64,000 nucleotides of DNA from a candidate division WOR-3 bacterium. GTDB taxonomy: Bacteria > Hydrothermota > Tepidihabitantia > SM23-42 > JAOAFX01. Location of the stretch: contig JBDRVV010000003.1 of NCBI GenBank assembly GCA_039802005.1, positions 1 to 64,000 on the forward strand, read 5' to 3'. Below the pieces are notes generated by a model. It saw only the letters and a program-made list of their open reading frames with translations, had not been told where the DNA came from and did not search any database. The first letter of the stretch is position 1. Each line of letters starts with the position of its first letter. The position numbers were made by a program, and so were the translations under genes. Positions 56,594-64,000 of the stretch are shown here, one piece after another.

Positions 56594-57039
56594 TTGTCAT
56601 CGCTGTCGGCTTAGGGATGATGCTAAATCTCCTGCTAACCGAGACAATCGGCCTTGCTGCGGGCGGTATTGTTGTTCCCGGCTATATCGCCCTGAATCTA
56701 CATAAACCCGATATGGTCATAAGCACCGTAGTTATAGCATTAATAACTTATCTTCTGTTATATCTTTTATCCCGTTTTATTTTACTTTATGGCAGAAGAC
56801 TACTAATAGTATCCATTATCATCGGTTATCTGCTTGGATACCTGACAAGAGTATACCCTTCAATTTCACTTGAGACGCTGAAACTTGATATAACAACTAT
56901 TGGATTTGTTGTTCCGGGTCTGATCGCATACTGGATGCAGAGACAGGGCATTATAGAAACAATCAGCACAATGATAATTGCAGCGGTGATTGTAAGACTG
57001 ATATTGATAATCCTGACTGGAGGTGCAATATTGCCATAA
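56590..57039 (+). CDS. pgsC: Poly-gamma-glutamate synthesis protein PgsC/CapC
   Basis: 149 residues, almost entirely membrane-spanning (about four to five segments). TETIGLAAGGIVVPGYIALN near 17 and LDITTIGFVVPGLIAYWMQRQG near 100 (cited in part) are PgsC signatures. Works with PgsB as the membrane synthase. Confidence 0.94.
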   Translation: MIVIAVGLGMMLNLLLTETIGLAAGGIVVPGYIALNLHKPDMVISTVVIALITYLLLYLLSRFILLYGRRLLIVSIIIGYLLGYLTRVYPSISLETLKLDITTIGFVVPGLIAYWMQRQGIIETISTMIIAAVIVRLILIILTGGAILP

Positions 57040-57041
57040 AA

Positions 57042-58121
57042 TTGAGGAGCGGTAAATTACCAAATTATATCCTTATCTCTGTCACAATTATTTCTTTAAT
57101 ATTCATATTCTTAACACTTTATTATAAAACGAAACATTATGCTCCATATTACCAGGAAAAAATAGAGAGCGCCCGTTTAACAAAGGCTTTGTTTGAAAAA
57201 ATAAAACAAGAAAAATTAAAAAAAGGTTTGATAATAGATCCAATCAATGACCCAAATCAAACCGGATTGATTGGATTAGAGCATTCACCAATTACAAGCG
57301 AACCCGGTGATCTAAATGCTAAACTAACCACAACGAATCCCAACATTTCCGCAGTAATTATTGAGTTATTCAAAAAATGCCACTTGAATGATGGAGAAGT
57401 TGTCGCTGTTTCTTTCAGTGGCTCTTTTCCCGCCTTGAATCTCGCGGTTCTTTCTGCAATCCAGACCTTAAATTTAAAACCCATTATCATCACTTCTGTA
57501 AGTTCTTCAATGTGGGGTGCAAATATTCCTGAATTTACTTATCTTGATATGGAAAAATTTTTATTTCAGAATGGTCTTTTAAAATTTCGTTCGGTTGCTG
57601 CTTCCCTGGGAGGTATTGATGACATTGGTAGAGGATTGAGCCCAGAAGGTAGAAAAATCCTTGAAACAGCAATAGAAAGAAATGAAATTATGGAATTGAA
57701 ATCAAAAGACCTTGAAGAGGCGATAGAAAAAAGATTCAGATTATATTACGAAATTGCTGGTGAAGAAAAAATTTCCTGTTTTATAAATATCGGGGGCGGT
57801 GCAACTGCACTCGCAGGATACGAATTACCTACAGGAATTTTAGACCCATTGAAATATTCTTTCCATCAAGGGCTTGCTGGCAGGTTTCTTAAAAACGGCG
57901 TAAAGGTGATAAATATCAACAACATTGGAACCTTGACGAGGCGTTATGAACTTCCCATTGCACCGATACCCCTCCCGGAAATTGGCGAAGGGAAATTATA
58001 TTATGAAAAACGTTATTCGGTCATTCTCTCCACAATCTTTTTTGTCATCCTCAGTTTGATAATCTTTGTGGTCTTGAGAATTGATATTGATTATTACATC
58101 AGGAGGCATAAAAATGATTAA
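57042..58121 (+). CDS. pgsW: Poly-gamma-glutamate system protein PgsW
   Basis: 359 residues with one membrane segment near each end (about 9-27 and 325-345) and a large extracytoplasmic domain between. FSGSFPALNLAVLSAIQTL, SVSSSMWGANIPEFTYLDME and FINIGGGATALAG match the 'poly-gamma-glutamate system protein' family that accompanies pgsBC in many environmental bacteria in place of PgsA. TTG start, 2 nt after pgsC; GGAGGT lies too far upstream (about 18 nt), so initiation probably depends on coupling. Confidence 0.85.
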   Translation: MRSGKLPNYILISVTIISLIFIFLTLYYKTKHYAPYYQEKIESARLTKALFEKIKQEKLKKGLIIDPINDPNQTGLIGLEHSPITSEPGDLNAKLTTTNPNISAVIIELFKKCHLNDGEVVAVSFSGSFPALNLAVLSAIQTLNLKPIIITSVSSSMWGANIPEFTYLDMEKFLFQNGLLKFRSVAASLGGIDDIGRGLSPEGRKILETAIERNEIMELKSKDLEEAIEKRFRLYYEIAGEEKISCFINIGGGATALAGYELPTGILDPLKYSFHQGLAGRFLKNGVKVININNIGTLTRRYELPIAPIPLPEIGEGKLYYEKRYSVILSTIFFVILSLIIFVVLRIDIDYYIRRHKND

Positions 58122-58935
58122 TATTATTTTATTTTTTGTCCTGAATCAGGTTGTAAACATTTCGCCAATGAATGAAGTTAAAATAAAAATCCAGACACAA
58201 AAAGAAGAATCTTATTATGTTCTGACCAAAAAGCAACCATTAGAGATAAAAGTCTCGGGTCCTACCTGGCTCCGGGTCTATACAAGAATTCCCTGGTCGG
58301 GTGAGAAAAAAGGTACAAAATTATACAAATTAATTCTACAGGAAGATGACATTAAAGAAAAATTTATTACCCTGGAGAGCGAGTATTCAAAAGTATCCCG
58401 TATTGATAATATTAGATTGAGTAAATGGCGTTCTTTTTATATAAATGTCCCAGAAGGAAACCACTCATACCGTTTTATTCACTGGCGTGCACCAGGTGAT
58501 ACAATCTTTTTGAAGTTTACAAATGAATCACCCGGTAAATGGCAGGATATTACACCTTTGTCTTATAATGCAAAATTAGAACTTGTTGAAGATGAGAAAA
58601 TAATTAATTACTTTGAAGCAACCAGAGAAAAACCAGTTGTATTAGAAATAGAAGGACCAAAGAAATTAAAAATAATCTCGCGTTTGAATTTAACAGCAGA
58701 TATCAAGGGCGAGCAAATATATTCTATCAATATCAAAGAAAAAGGTAAAACAATAAAGTCCATCAATTATCGTGCTTACCCCTCAGAGACAGTGCACTAT
58801 AACAACCGTCCCGGCACATTACCTTCAAATCCGCACGTTTTTTTTCTCAATGTTCGTAAGGGGCTACATCGTTATGAATTTTATATTGAAAATTGGACTG
58901 AATGCGGTTTAAGGTTTCTCATTGAATCAAAATGA
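58114..58935 (+). CDS. Exported protein with duplicated domain, pgs operon
   Basis: 273 residues from ATG 58114 after AGGAGGC; overlaps the pgsW stop by 8 nt. Short hydrophobic N-terminus (MINIILFFVLNQVV), probably a signal peptide. Two similar halves follow. The first has QPLEIKVSGPTWLRVYTRI ... SFYINVPEGNHSYRF; the second KPVVLEIEGPKKLKIISRL ... VFFLNVRKGLHRYEF. The domain is not recognised. Its place between pgsW and a barrel suggests a periplasmic role in polymer handling (inference). Confidence 0.75.
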   Translation: MINIILFFVLNQVVNISPMNEVKIKIQTQKEESYYVLTKKQPLEIKVSGPTWLRVYTRIPWSGEKKGTKLYKLILQEDDIKEKFITLESEYSKVSRIDNIRLSKWRSFYINVPEGNHSYRFIHWRAPGDTIFLKFTNESPGKWQDITPLSYNAKLELVEDEKIINYFEATREKPVVLEIEGPKKLKIISRLNLTADIKGEQIYSINIKEKGKTIKSINYRAYPSETVHYNNRPGTLPSNPHVFFLNVRKGLHRYEFYIENWTECGLRFLIESK

Positions 58936-59897
58936 GTATACTGCTGTTTCTGTTTACTACATTTGATTATTCAATCAAAACAAATCTTGATTTTGCCTAT
59001 GATGATAACATTTTTGAATACTCCCAAAAATATCTTGGAGAATTCATAAAAGGAGTAAACCCCGAACGTTTCCCATTTGAAACCTATGATGATTTATATA
59101 CAAACTATGGACTGGATTTATTGATTCGGAATAAATTCATCGGTCAACATACAACAACCTTCAATTTCAGTTTCACCGGATATAACTATTTTGTAAATAG
59201 TCAAAAAAATTATTCCGTCATTTCAACTGGAATAAGACAATCCTTTGGTGATTTCGCCATCAGGTTCGGGTATCTGATAATGCCCGGATATTTAATTCGT
59301 TATTACCGTGACCCACTTGGAACAAAATATATTGGTTGCGAATTTACCGAGCATTTATTCACCATTAAAACAAATCTGAAATTAAGTTCATTAGATTTAG
59401 GCGCGGTCTTTGCCTATGAGATTGATGATTACATTGAAAATTTTAATATATATGATTCAAAGGCAATTAGAATTGCGCCTTTTTTTGATTTTTCACTATT
59501 CAGGACTATGGATTTTAAGTTTAACTACGAGTTCAAATCTTCTGATGCAAGGGGTCCGGTACCTGATATCTCTTATGCCCAGCACCGGTTCGGTTTAAAA
59601 CCGAACCTAAAAATGAATTTCCCCAGATTCTCAAAACTCGGTTTTGAATATCAATTTAAATACCGAATTTTTACGACCGAGGTCTCCCCTATTCTTGATA
59701 CACCACATAGCGGTCGGTTGGATATCACCCAGAAATTGAAATTTTCTTATGAATTCCCCATTTTTACAGGACTAAATTTTTCTTTGAATTATACCTATGA
59801 GTTTCGCATCTCACAATCTGAAGTCTATCAGGACATAGGCGATTATAAAAATTACAATAAATGGAGTGCGGGCTGTGGTTTGGAATTTTTCTATTAA
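58932..59897 (+). CDS. Outer-membrane beta-barrel protein, pgs operon
   Basis: 321 residues. Short signal-like start (MSILLFLFTTF), then alternating hydrophobic/aromatic strands throughout and a C-terminal ...AGCGLEFFY ending in an aromatic residue, the pattern used for barrel insertion. Not matched to a named family. ATGA overlap with the preceding gene puts it in the pgs operon, so it may be an exit porin or anchor for the polymer (inference). Confidence 0.72.
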   Translation: MSILLFLFTTFDYSIKTNLDFAYDDNIFEYSQKYLGEFIKGVNPERFPFETYDDLYTNYGLDLLIRNKFIGQHTTTFNFSFTGYNYFVNSQKNYSVISTGIRQSFGDFAIRFGYLIMPGYLIRYYRDPLGTKYIGCEFTEHLFTIKTNLKLSSLDLGAVFAYEIDDYIENFNIYDSKAIRIAPFFDFSLFRTMDFKFNYEFKSSDARGPVPDISYAQHRFGLKPNLKMNFPRFSKLGFEYQFKYRIFTTEVSPILDTPHSGRLDITQKLKFSYEFPIFTGLNFSLNYTYEFRISQSEVYQDIGDYKNYNKWSAGCGLEFFY

Positions 59898-59904
59898 GTG
59901 TAGG

Positions 59905-59922
59905 GCAGGGCTTCAGCCTTGC
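59905..59922 (+). repeat. Small palindrome of the TGTAG family
   Basis: 8-bp stem gcagggct/agccttgc (one G-T pair), TC loop, preceded by GTGTAGG. Lies between the barrel gene and the LVIVD gene. Confidence 0.6.
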
Positions 59923-59942
59923 AGAACTAATATGGAGAGCGT

Positions 59943-60914
59943 ATGAAAAAAATAAAAATTTTTTTACTGCCATTAATTTTAATCTTAACCTGCCGCCATC
60001 CCCAGGTGGACACACATAATCTGGTAATTGTAAGTCAGTGTAAACTCCCAGGATACTCGGTAAATATAGATATCAAAGGAAGTTATGCATACATTGCCAA
60101 TGACCAGGGTGGTTTGCAAATTGTTGATATATCAAATCCCGAATCAACCTATGTTGTGGGTCATTATTTTCACCAGACAAATATCCAGGGTGTAGCAGTG
60201 AGAGATAGTTTTGCTTATCTTGCGCTTGCGGCCGGGCCACCGAATAATGGTGGGATGCTAATTGTAAATATTTCAGACCCAGCGAATCCTTCTTTTGTGG
60301 GACAGGATAACTGGTTTTACGGATATAATGTCTTTTCACCGCCCAATGATTCAAAGTATGTATATATTGCCGCAAGATACTGGTTCATTGTTGAAGATGT
60401 CTCCTGGCCTCAGTATCCAAGTTATGCACGGAGATTTGCCACGCCCGGAAATGTTCACAGTCTATTTATCGTTGACTCTTTGGCATATTTGGCTTGCGAA
60501 CAGATGGGTTTAATTATCTATAATTTAAAAAATCCGGATAGCACCGCCAAGATTGGAGAAATTGACACACCTTCTAATGCCAGAGATGTCTTTGTAATTG
60601 ATGATTTTGCTTACATTGCTGATGGTTATGATGGGCTGGTCCTGATTGATGTATCAAATCCTTACAAACCAGCATTCGTCAGCAGTTATGATACGCCTGG
60701 GTATGCCCAGGGCATATTTGTAGAAAATGACCTCGCCTATTTAGCAGATGGCAGCGGTGGCTTAAAGGTGATTGATGTATCAAACCCCGAGAATTTAGAA
60801 GTGTATGCAGAATTAAAAACACCCTATGCCTATAATGTCTATGTAAAGAATGGGTTGATATACCTTGTTGACAGGGACCTCGGAATGGTTATAATTAAAG
60901 AGGAAAATCAATGA
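59943..60914 (+). CDS. LVIVD-repeat lipoprotein
   Basis: 323 residues. Signal with probable lipid-anchor cysteine (LLPLILILTC; Thr at -1 is less usual). The rest is about six repeats of the LVIVD type (AYIANDQGGLQIVDISNPES, AYIADGYDGLVLIDVSNPYK, AYLADGSGGLKVIDVSNPEN), expected to fold as a beta-propeller on the cell surface. Function unknown. The C25-like gene overlaps its stop by 4 nt. Confidence 0.88.
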   Translation: MKKIKIFLLPLILILTCRHPQVDTHNLVIVSQCKLPGYSVNIDIKGSYAYIANDQGGLQIVDISNPESTYVVGHYFHQTNIQGVAVRDSFAYLALAAGPPNNGGMLIVNISDPANPSFVGQDNWFYGYNVFSPPNDSKYVYIAARYWFIVEDVSWPQYPSYARRFATPGNVHSLFIVDSLAYLACEQMGLIIYNLKNPDSTAKIGEIDTPSNARDVFVIDDFAYIADGYDGLVLIDVSNPYKPAFVSSYDTPGYAQGIFVENDLAYLADGSGGLKVIDVSNPENLEVYAELKTPYAYNVYVKNGLIYLVDRDLGMVIIKEENQ

Positions 60915-63900
60915 TTACTCTATCCTTGCTTCTCTTATCCGCATTAAATAGTCTTGATATTCAGATTGTTAACCGAACAGAAAACTCAATCCAGCTGAAA
61001 ATCCCTTTTGCCGACAAGATATTGGAACCAGTGAATATAGGATTTATAATCGCCCCCGAGTATCCAGTGTATGAATGTTTGGAAACAGGAAGTAACAATC
61101 CTGTGGAGATTGGTCCACCGGTGACACTAAAGGATTATAATCTTTATCCGGTGATTCTCAATCCGGTCGCAGGGATTAAAGAATTTAATTTAGAAATTCA
61201 CTTTTCCAAATATCAAGATATCAAACTTCCCCATAGCCATGCCCGGGTTTTCAAAAATTTAATTCTCAATTACGAATACAATCCTGAAACAAAACCCCAG
61301 GGACTTTTGATTATCACACCCAATTCATTTTATAATGCAGTTTTACCCCTTGCGGATTGGAAGGAAAAAAAGGGCTGGAAGGTCACGGTGGCAAAATTAT
61401 CGGAAACCGGCAATACAGCAACTGCGATAAAAAATTATATCACAAATGCGTATTACAACTGGAATCCACCACCAGAATATGTTATCCTTGTCGGTGATAA
61501 GGATAGTGTTCCATGTTTCACCGTCTCTTCAAATCCCACTGACCATCCCTATACAACGATAAAAGGCAACGACTTCCTTTCTGATTTTTTTATTGGCAGG
61601 TTATCTGTCGCCAATATAAACGATTTAAATACCGTGATTGCAAAAATCGTTAATTATGAAAGAAATCCTTATACTACAGATACCCTGTGGTTCAAAAGGA
61701 CACTGATGGTTGCCGGTAATTATCCTGACAATCAAATGACAACACCAATTCTGACCAAACGCTGGGTGCGCGAGAAATTTTTGAATAGTGGATATTATCA
61801 GGTGGACACGGTTTTTTATCCACCAGTTTCCAACGGCGTTACTGCCATCACCAATTCAGTTAACCAGGGTGTAACCTTTGTAAATTATCGCGGTGGTATT
61901 GCTTCCTGGTCAGGATGGGACCGACCGAGTTTTTATAACACAGATGTGATTGGACTTTCCAATGGCTGGAAATTACCCGTAATAACAAGCATTGTCTGTT
62001 TAACCGGCAATTTCAATGCCGAACCCTGTTTTGGGGAAACCTGGTTAAGGGCAGGTAATCCTTCAACTCCAAAAGGTGCGGTTGCGTTCTTTGGTGCATC
62101 ACCACCCACAACCCATTCAAGGTGGAACAATTGCCTTGACTTTGGAATCTATCGCGGATTATTGATTGATAGCATTTATTATTTGGGGCCTATGACATAT
62201 CGTGGAAAAATGGAAGTTTATGTGAACTTCCCATTAGAAACCTCTCCAGATTCTGGAAGTGAATTCTATTTCAATGCTTATAATCTTTTGGGCGACCCTT
62301 CGCTTGAGGTCTGGACCGATGTGCCAAGAAGTTTCATTGTCAATCATCAACCAACAATTCCTGTTGGAACAAATCAATTTTCGGTCCAGGTTTTAAATTC
62401 TTCTTCCCAACCTGTAGAAGGGGCAATGGTGAGTCTTTATAAAAAGAATGAAACCAAGGAAGTAGAATTCACTGGTGCTAACGGCATTGCAAATTTTCAG
62501 ATTACTGCAAACACTCCTGATACGCTCTTTGTGACCGTAACAAAGCATAATTTCAAACCTTATTGTGGTTATGCAATGGTAAATAACTCTGCAGTCTATG
62601 TTGGATACTACAATCATACGATAAGTGACCCCGGCGGTAATAATAACGGTGAGATAAATCCCGGAGAAACTATTAACCTAACAATAACCCTGAAGAATTT
62701 CGGCAATTCAACGACCGCAACGAATGTGAATGCCATACTAACCACAAACGACCCATTTATTACCGTTATAGATTCAATAAAAAATTATGGAACAATTGCC
62801 CCGGGGGCGACGGCAAATTCATCACCCTTTGTCTTTGGTGTTTCACAAAACATTAAAAATAATCATACAATTAAATTCAATATTTCAATTAGTTCTTCCC
62901 AGGGCAACTGGAATTCAGTGCTCTGGCTCAATGCAAAGGCAGCAGAATTTGAGTATCAAAGATGTCAAATCTTAGACGGCGGTAATGGTATACTTGAACC
63001 AGGCGAAACCTCGGAGCTGACAATTTCAATAAAAAATATTGGTGGACTTATTGGAACAAATCTCCAAGGAGTTTTACGGTCATTAAATCCCGGTGTATCA
63101 GTCATTGACTCAAATGGTTCCTTCAGCAGTATTCCGGTTGGCGACTCAGCAACAAATTCTGGCGATGTATTCCGGATAACCGCCTCTCCCCAACTTGCCC
63201 CGGGCCATGAAATAAAATTTTTAACTATCTTATCTGAAGGCAGTTGGATAAGAGATACCGTTGTATTTTCTATTATAATTGGCGTTGTGGCATCCAACAA
63301 ACCCACCGGACCAGACCGCTATGGCTATTATGTCTATGATAACACTGATACCGGATATCCCGAAGCCCCAACTTATGAATGGGTTGAAATTGACCCGGAT
63401 TTGGGAGGCCCGGGCACAATTTTGGGCCTGTTAAATGATGAGACAAAAACAATTGCACTCCCATTTAATTTTAAATATTACGGGAATAATTACAATAGAA
63501 TCAGTATCTGCTCCAACGGCTACATTGCCATGGATTCCACCTGGATTGCCGATATGTATAACTGGCATATCTTCGGTGCGGGCGGTCCACCCTTGCTCAT
63601 TGCACCGTTCTGGGATGATTTAGACCCGAATGCGACCGACTCCAGCGGTAATATCTGTTATTATTATGACGCCTCAAATCATAGATTTATAATTGAGTGG
63701 TCGAGGGTTCAACACCTCCACAATCCAACTGCACCGACACCTGCAGAGTTACAGACATTTGAAATAGTTTTATATGATCCGATTTTTTATCCCACCCAGA
63801 CCGGTGATGGTGAGATACTATTCCAATATAAGAAGATAAATAACGACGATTACTGGCATAATTATGCCACGGTTGGAATACGGGATTACTATCATATAAA

Positions 63901-64000
63901 TGGCCTTGAATATACCTACGCCAATCAATATCCAGCCTCTGCGGCAATACTTGAAAATAATCGGGCAATCAAATTTACCACCGACCCACCGGATCCATTC
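60911..64000 (+). CDS. C25 (gingipain)-like secreted protein, 3' end beyond window
   Basis: At least 1030 codons, open to the window edge. Signal-like start MITLSLLLLSALNSL. An N-terminal domain leads into a gingipain-like region (residues about 130-470): LLIITPNSFYNAVLPLADWK, YVILVGDKDSVPCF, FVNYRGGIASWSGW, ITSIVCLTGNF, CFGETWLRAG, YNLLGDPSLEVW. The catalytic Cys corresponds to C363, but the histidine expected in the GHG motif is replaced (R327-G328-G329-I330). Two CARDB-like beta domains follow (NNNGEINPGETINLTITLKN; GGNGILEPGETSELTISIKN), then a domain with ISICSNGYIAMDSTW and FWDDLDP. Activity is uncertain. Confidence 0.85.
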   Translation, partial: MITLSLLLLSALNSLDIQIVNRTENSIQLKIPFADKILEPVNIGFIIAPEYPVYECLETGSNNPVEIGPPVTLKDYNLYPVILNPVAGIKEFNLEIHFSKYQDIKLPHSHARVFKNLILNYEYNPETKPQGLLIITPNSFYNAVLPLADWKEKKGWKVTVAKLSETGNTATAIKNYITNAYYNWNPPPEYVILVGDKDSVPCFTVSSNPTDHPYTTIKGNDFLSDFFIGRLSVANINDLNTVIAKIVNYERNPYTTDTLWFKRTLMVAGNYPDNQMTTPILTKRWVREKFLNSGYYQVDTVFYPPVSNGVTAITNSVNQGVTFVNYRGGIASWSGWDRPSFYNTDVIGLSNGWKLPVITSIVCLTGNFNAEPCFGETWLRAGNPSTPKGAVAFFGASPPTTHSRWNNCLDFGIYRGLLIDSIYYLGPMTYRGKMEVYVNFPLETSPDSGSEFYFNAYNLLGDPSLEVWTDVPRSFIVNHQPTIPVGTNQFSVQVLNSSSQPVEGAMVSLYKKNETKEVEFTGANGIANFQITANTPDTLFVTVTKHNFKPYCGYAMVNNSAVYVGYYNHTISDPGGNNNGEINPGETINLTITLKNFGNSTTATNVNAILTTNDPFITVIDSIKNYGTIAPGATANSSPFVFGVSQNIKNNHTIKFNISISSSQGNWNSVLWLNAKAAEFEYQRCQILDGGNGILEPGETSELTISIKNIGGLIGTNLQGVLRSLNPGVSVIDSNGSFSSIPVGDSATNSGDVFRITASPQLAPGHEIKFLTILSEGSWIRDTVVFSIIIGVVASNKPTGPDRYGYYVYDNTDTGYPEAPTYEWVEIDPDLGGPGTILGLLNDETKTIALPFNFKYYGNNYNRISICSNGYIAMDSTWIADMYNWHIFGAGGPPLLIAPFWDDLDPNATDSSGNICYYYDASNHRFIIEWSRVQHLHNPTAPTPAELQTFEIVLYDPIFYPTQTGDGEILFQYKKINNDDYWHNYATVGIRDYYHINGLEYTYANQYPASAAILENNRAIKFTTDPPDPF

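Overview
The window reads as a chromosomal segment of a Gram-negative, probably anaerobic bacterium of moderately low GC. Evidence for an outer membrane is a C-terminally aromatic beta-barrel and a serine protease with a T9SS-like C-terminal sorting domain. Evidence for anaerobic life is rubrerythrin, rubredoxin and a heterodisulfide-reductase-like HdrB/HdrC pair. MglA-like GTPase, gingipain-like (C25) and LVIVD-repeat proteins, a pgsBCW locus and a split ribosomal operon together recall uncultivated lineages such as candidate division WOR-3. That placement is inference; no 16S rRNA gene lies in the window.

Layout. 1-3.2 kb: DNA ligase between two copies of a composite intergenic repeat. 3.2-7.3 kb: leftward mutL, a GHL10-type secreted hydrolase and deoC. 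7.4-14.8 kb: two giant rightward signalling proteins (class III nucleotide cyclase-ATPase-TPR and GGDEF-ATPase-TPR) plus a small secreted protein. 14.9-17.5 kb: sucCD and rubrerythrin. 17.5-17.9 kb: third composite repeat with a 26-bp tandem array. 17.9-26 kb: rlmN, lepB, an S8 protease, hisS, a VanZ-like protein, rubredoxin, a nucleoside phosphorylase and an M23 peptidase. 26-33.2 kb: an Lrp-like protein, a methyltransferase, then leftward hdrC-hdrB-rpsF-ssb-rpsR-rplI-bifunctional nuclease, a flavoprotein and tsaD. 33.3-42 kb: the distal half of the spc operon plus the alpha operon (rpsH to rplQ). 42-45.3 kb: groESL, two tRNAs and a candidate structured RNA. 45.3-55.3 kb: recJ, an mglA-like gene, riboflavin genes, nusB, grpE-dnaK-dnaJ and rsmE. 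55.4-59.9 kb: pgsB-pgsC-pgsW with two envelope genes. 59.9-64 kb: an LVIVD protein and a truncated-by-window C25-like protein.

A recurrent signal is a very rigid promoter, TTGACW - exactly 16 nt - TATAAT-like. At nine genes or operons (ligA, mutL, the GGDEF gene, lepB, the Lrp-like gene, hdrC, the flavoprotein gene, ribBA, pgsB) it sits so close to the start codon that the mRNA should be leaderless or carry only 1-4 nt, without a Shine-Dalgarno sequence. Genes inside operons, and a few first genes (rpsH, sucC, the S8 protease, rpmJ), do have Shine-Dalgarno sites. This rule corrects the mutL start.

Other points of interest: a predicted ~95-nt hairpin RNA with its own perfect promoter, back to back with the tRNA-Val/groESL promoter; a dispersed family of small palindromes with a fixed 5' tag and 2-nt loop but variable stems; a likely AUC start codon for the bifunctional nuclease gene; and a pgsBCW operon extended by a duplicated-domain periplasmic protein and an outer-membrane barrel.
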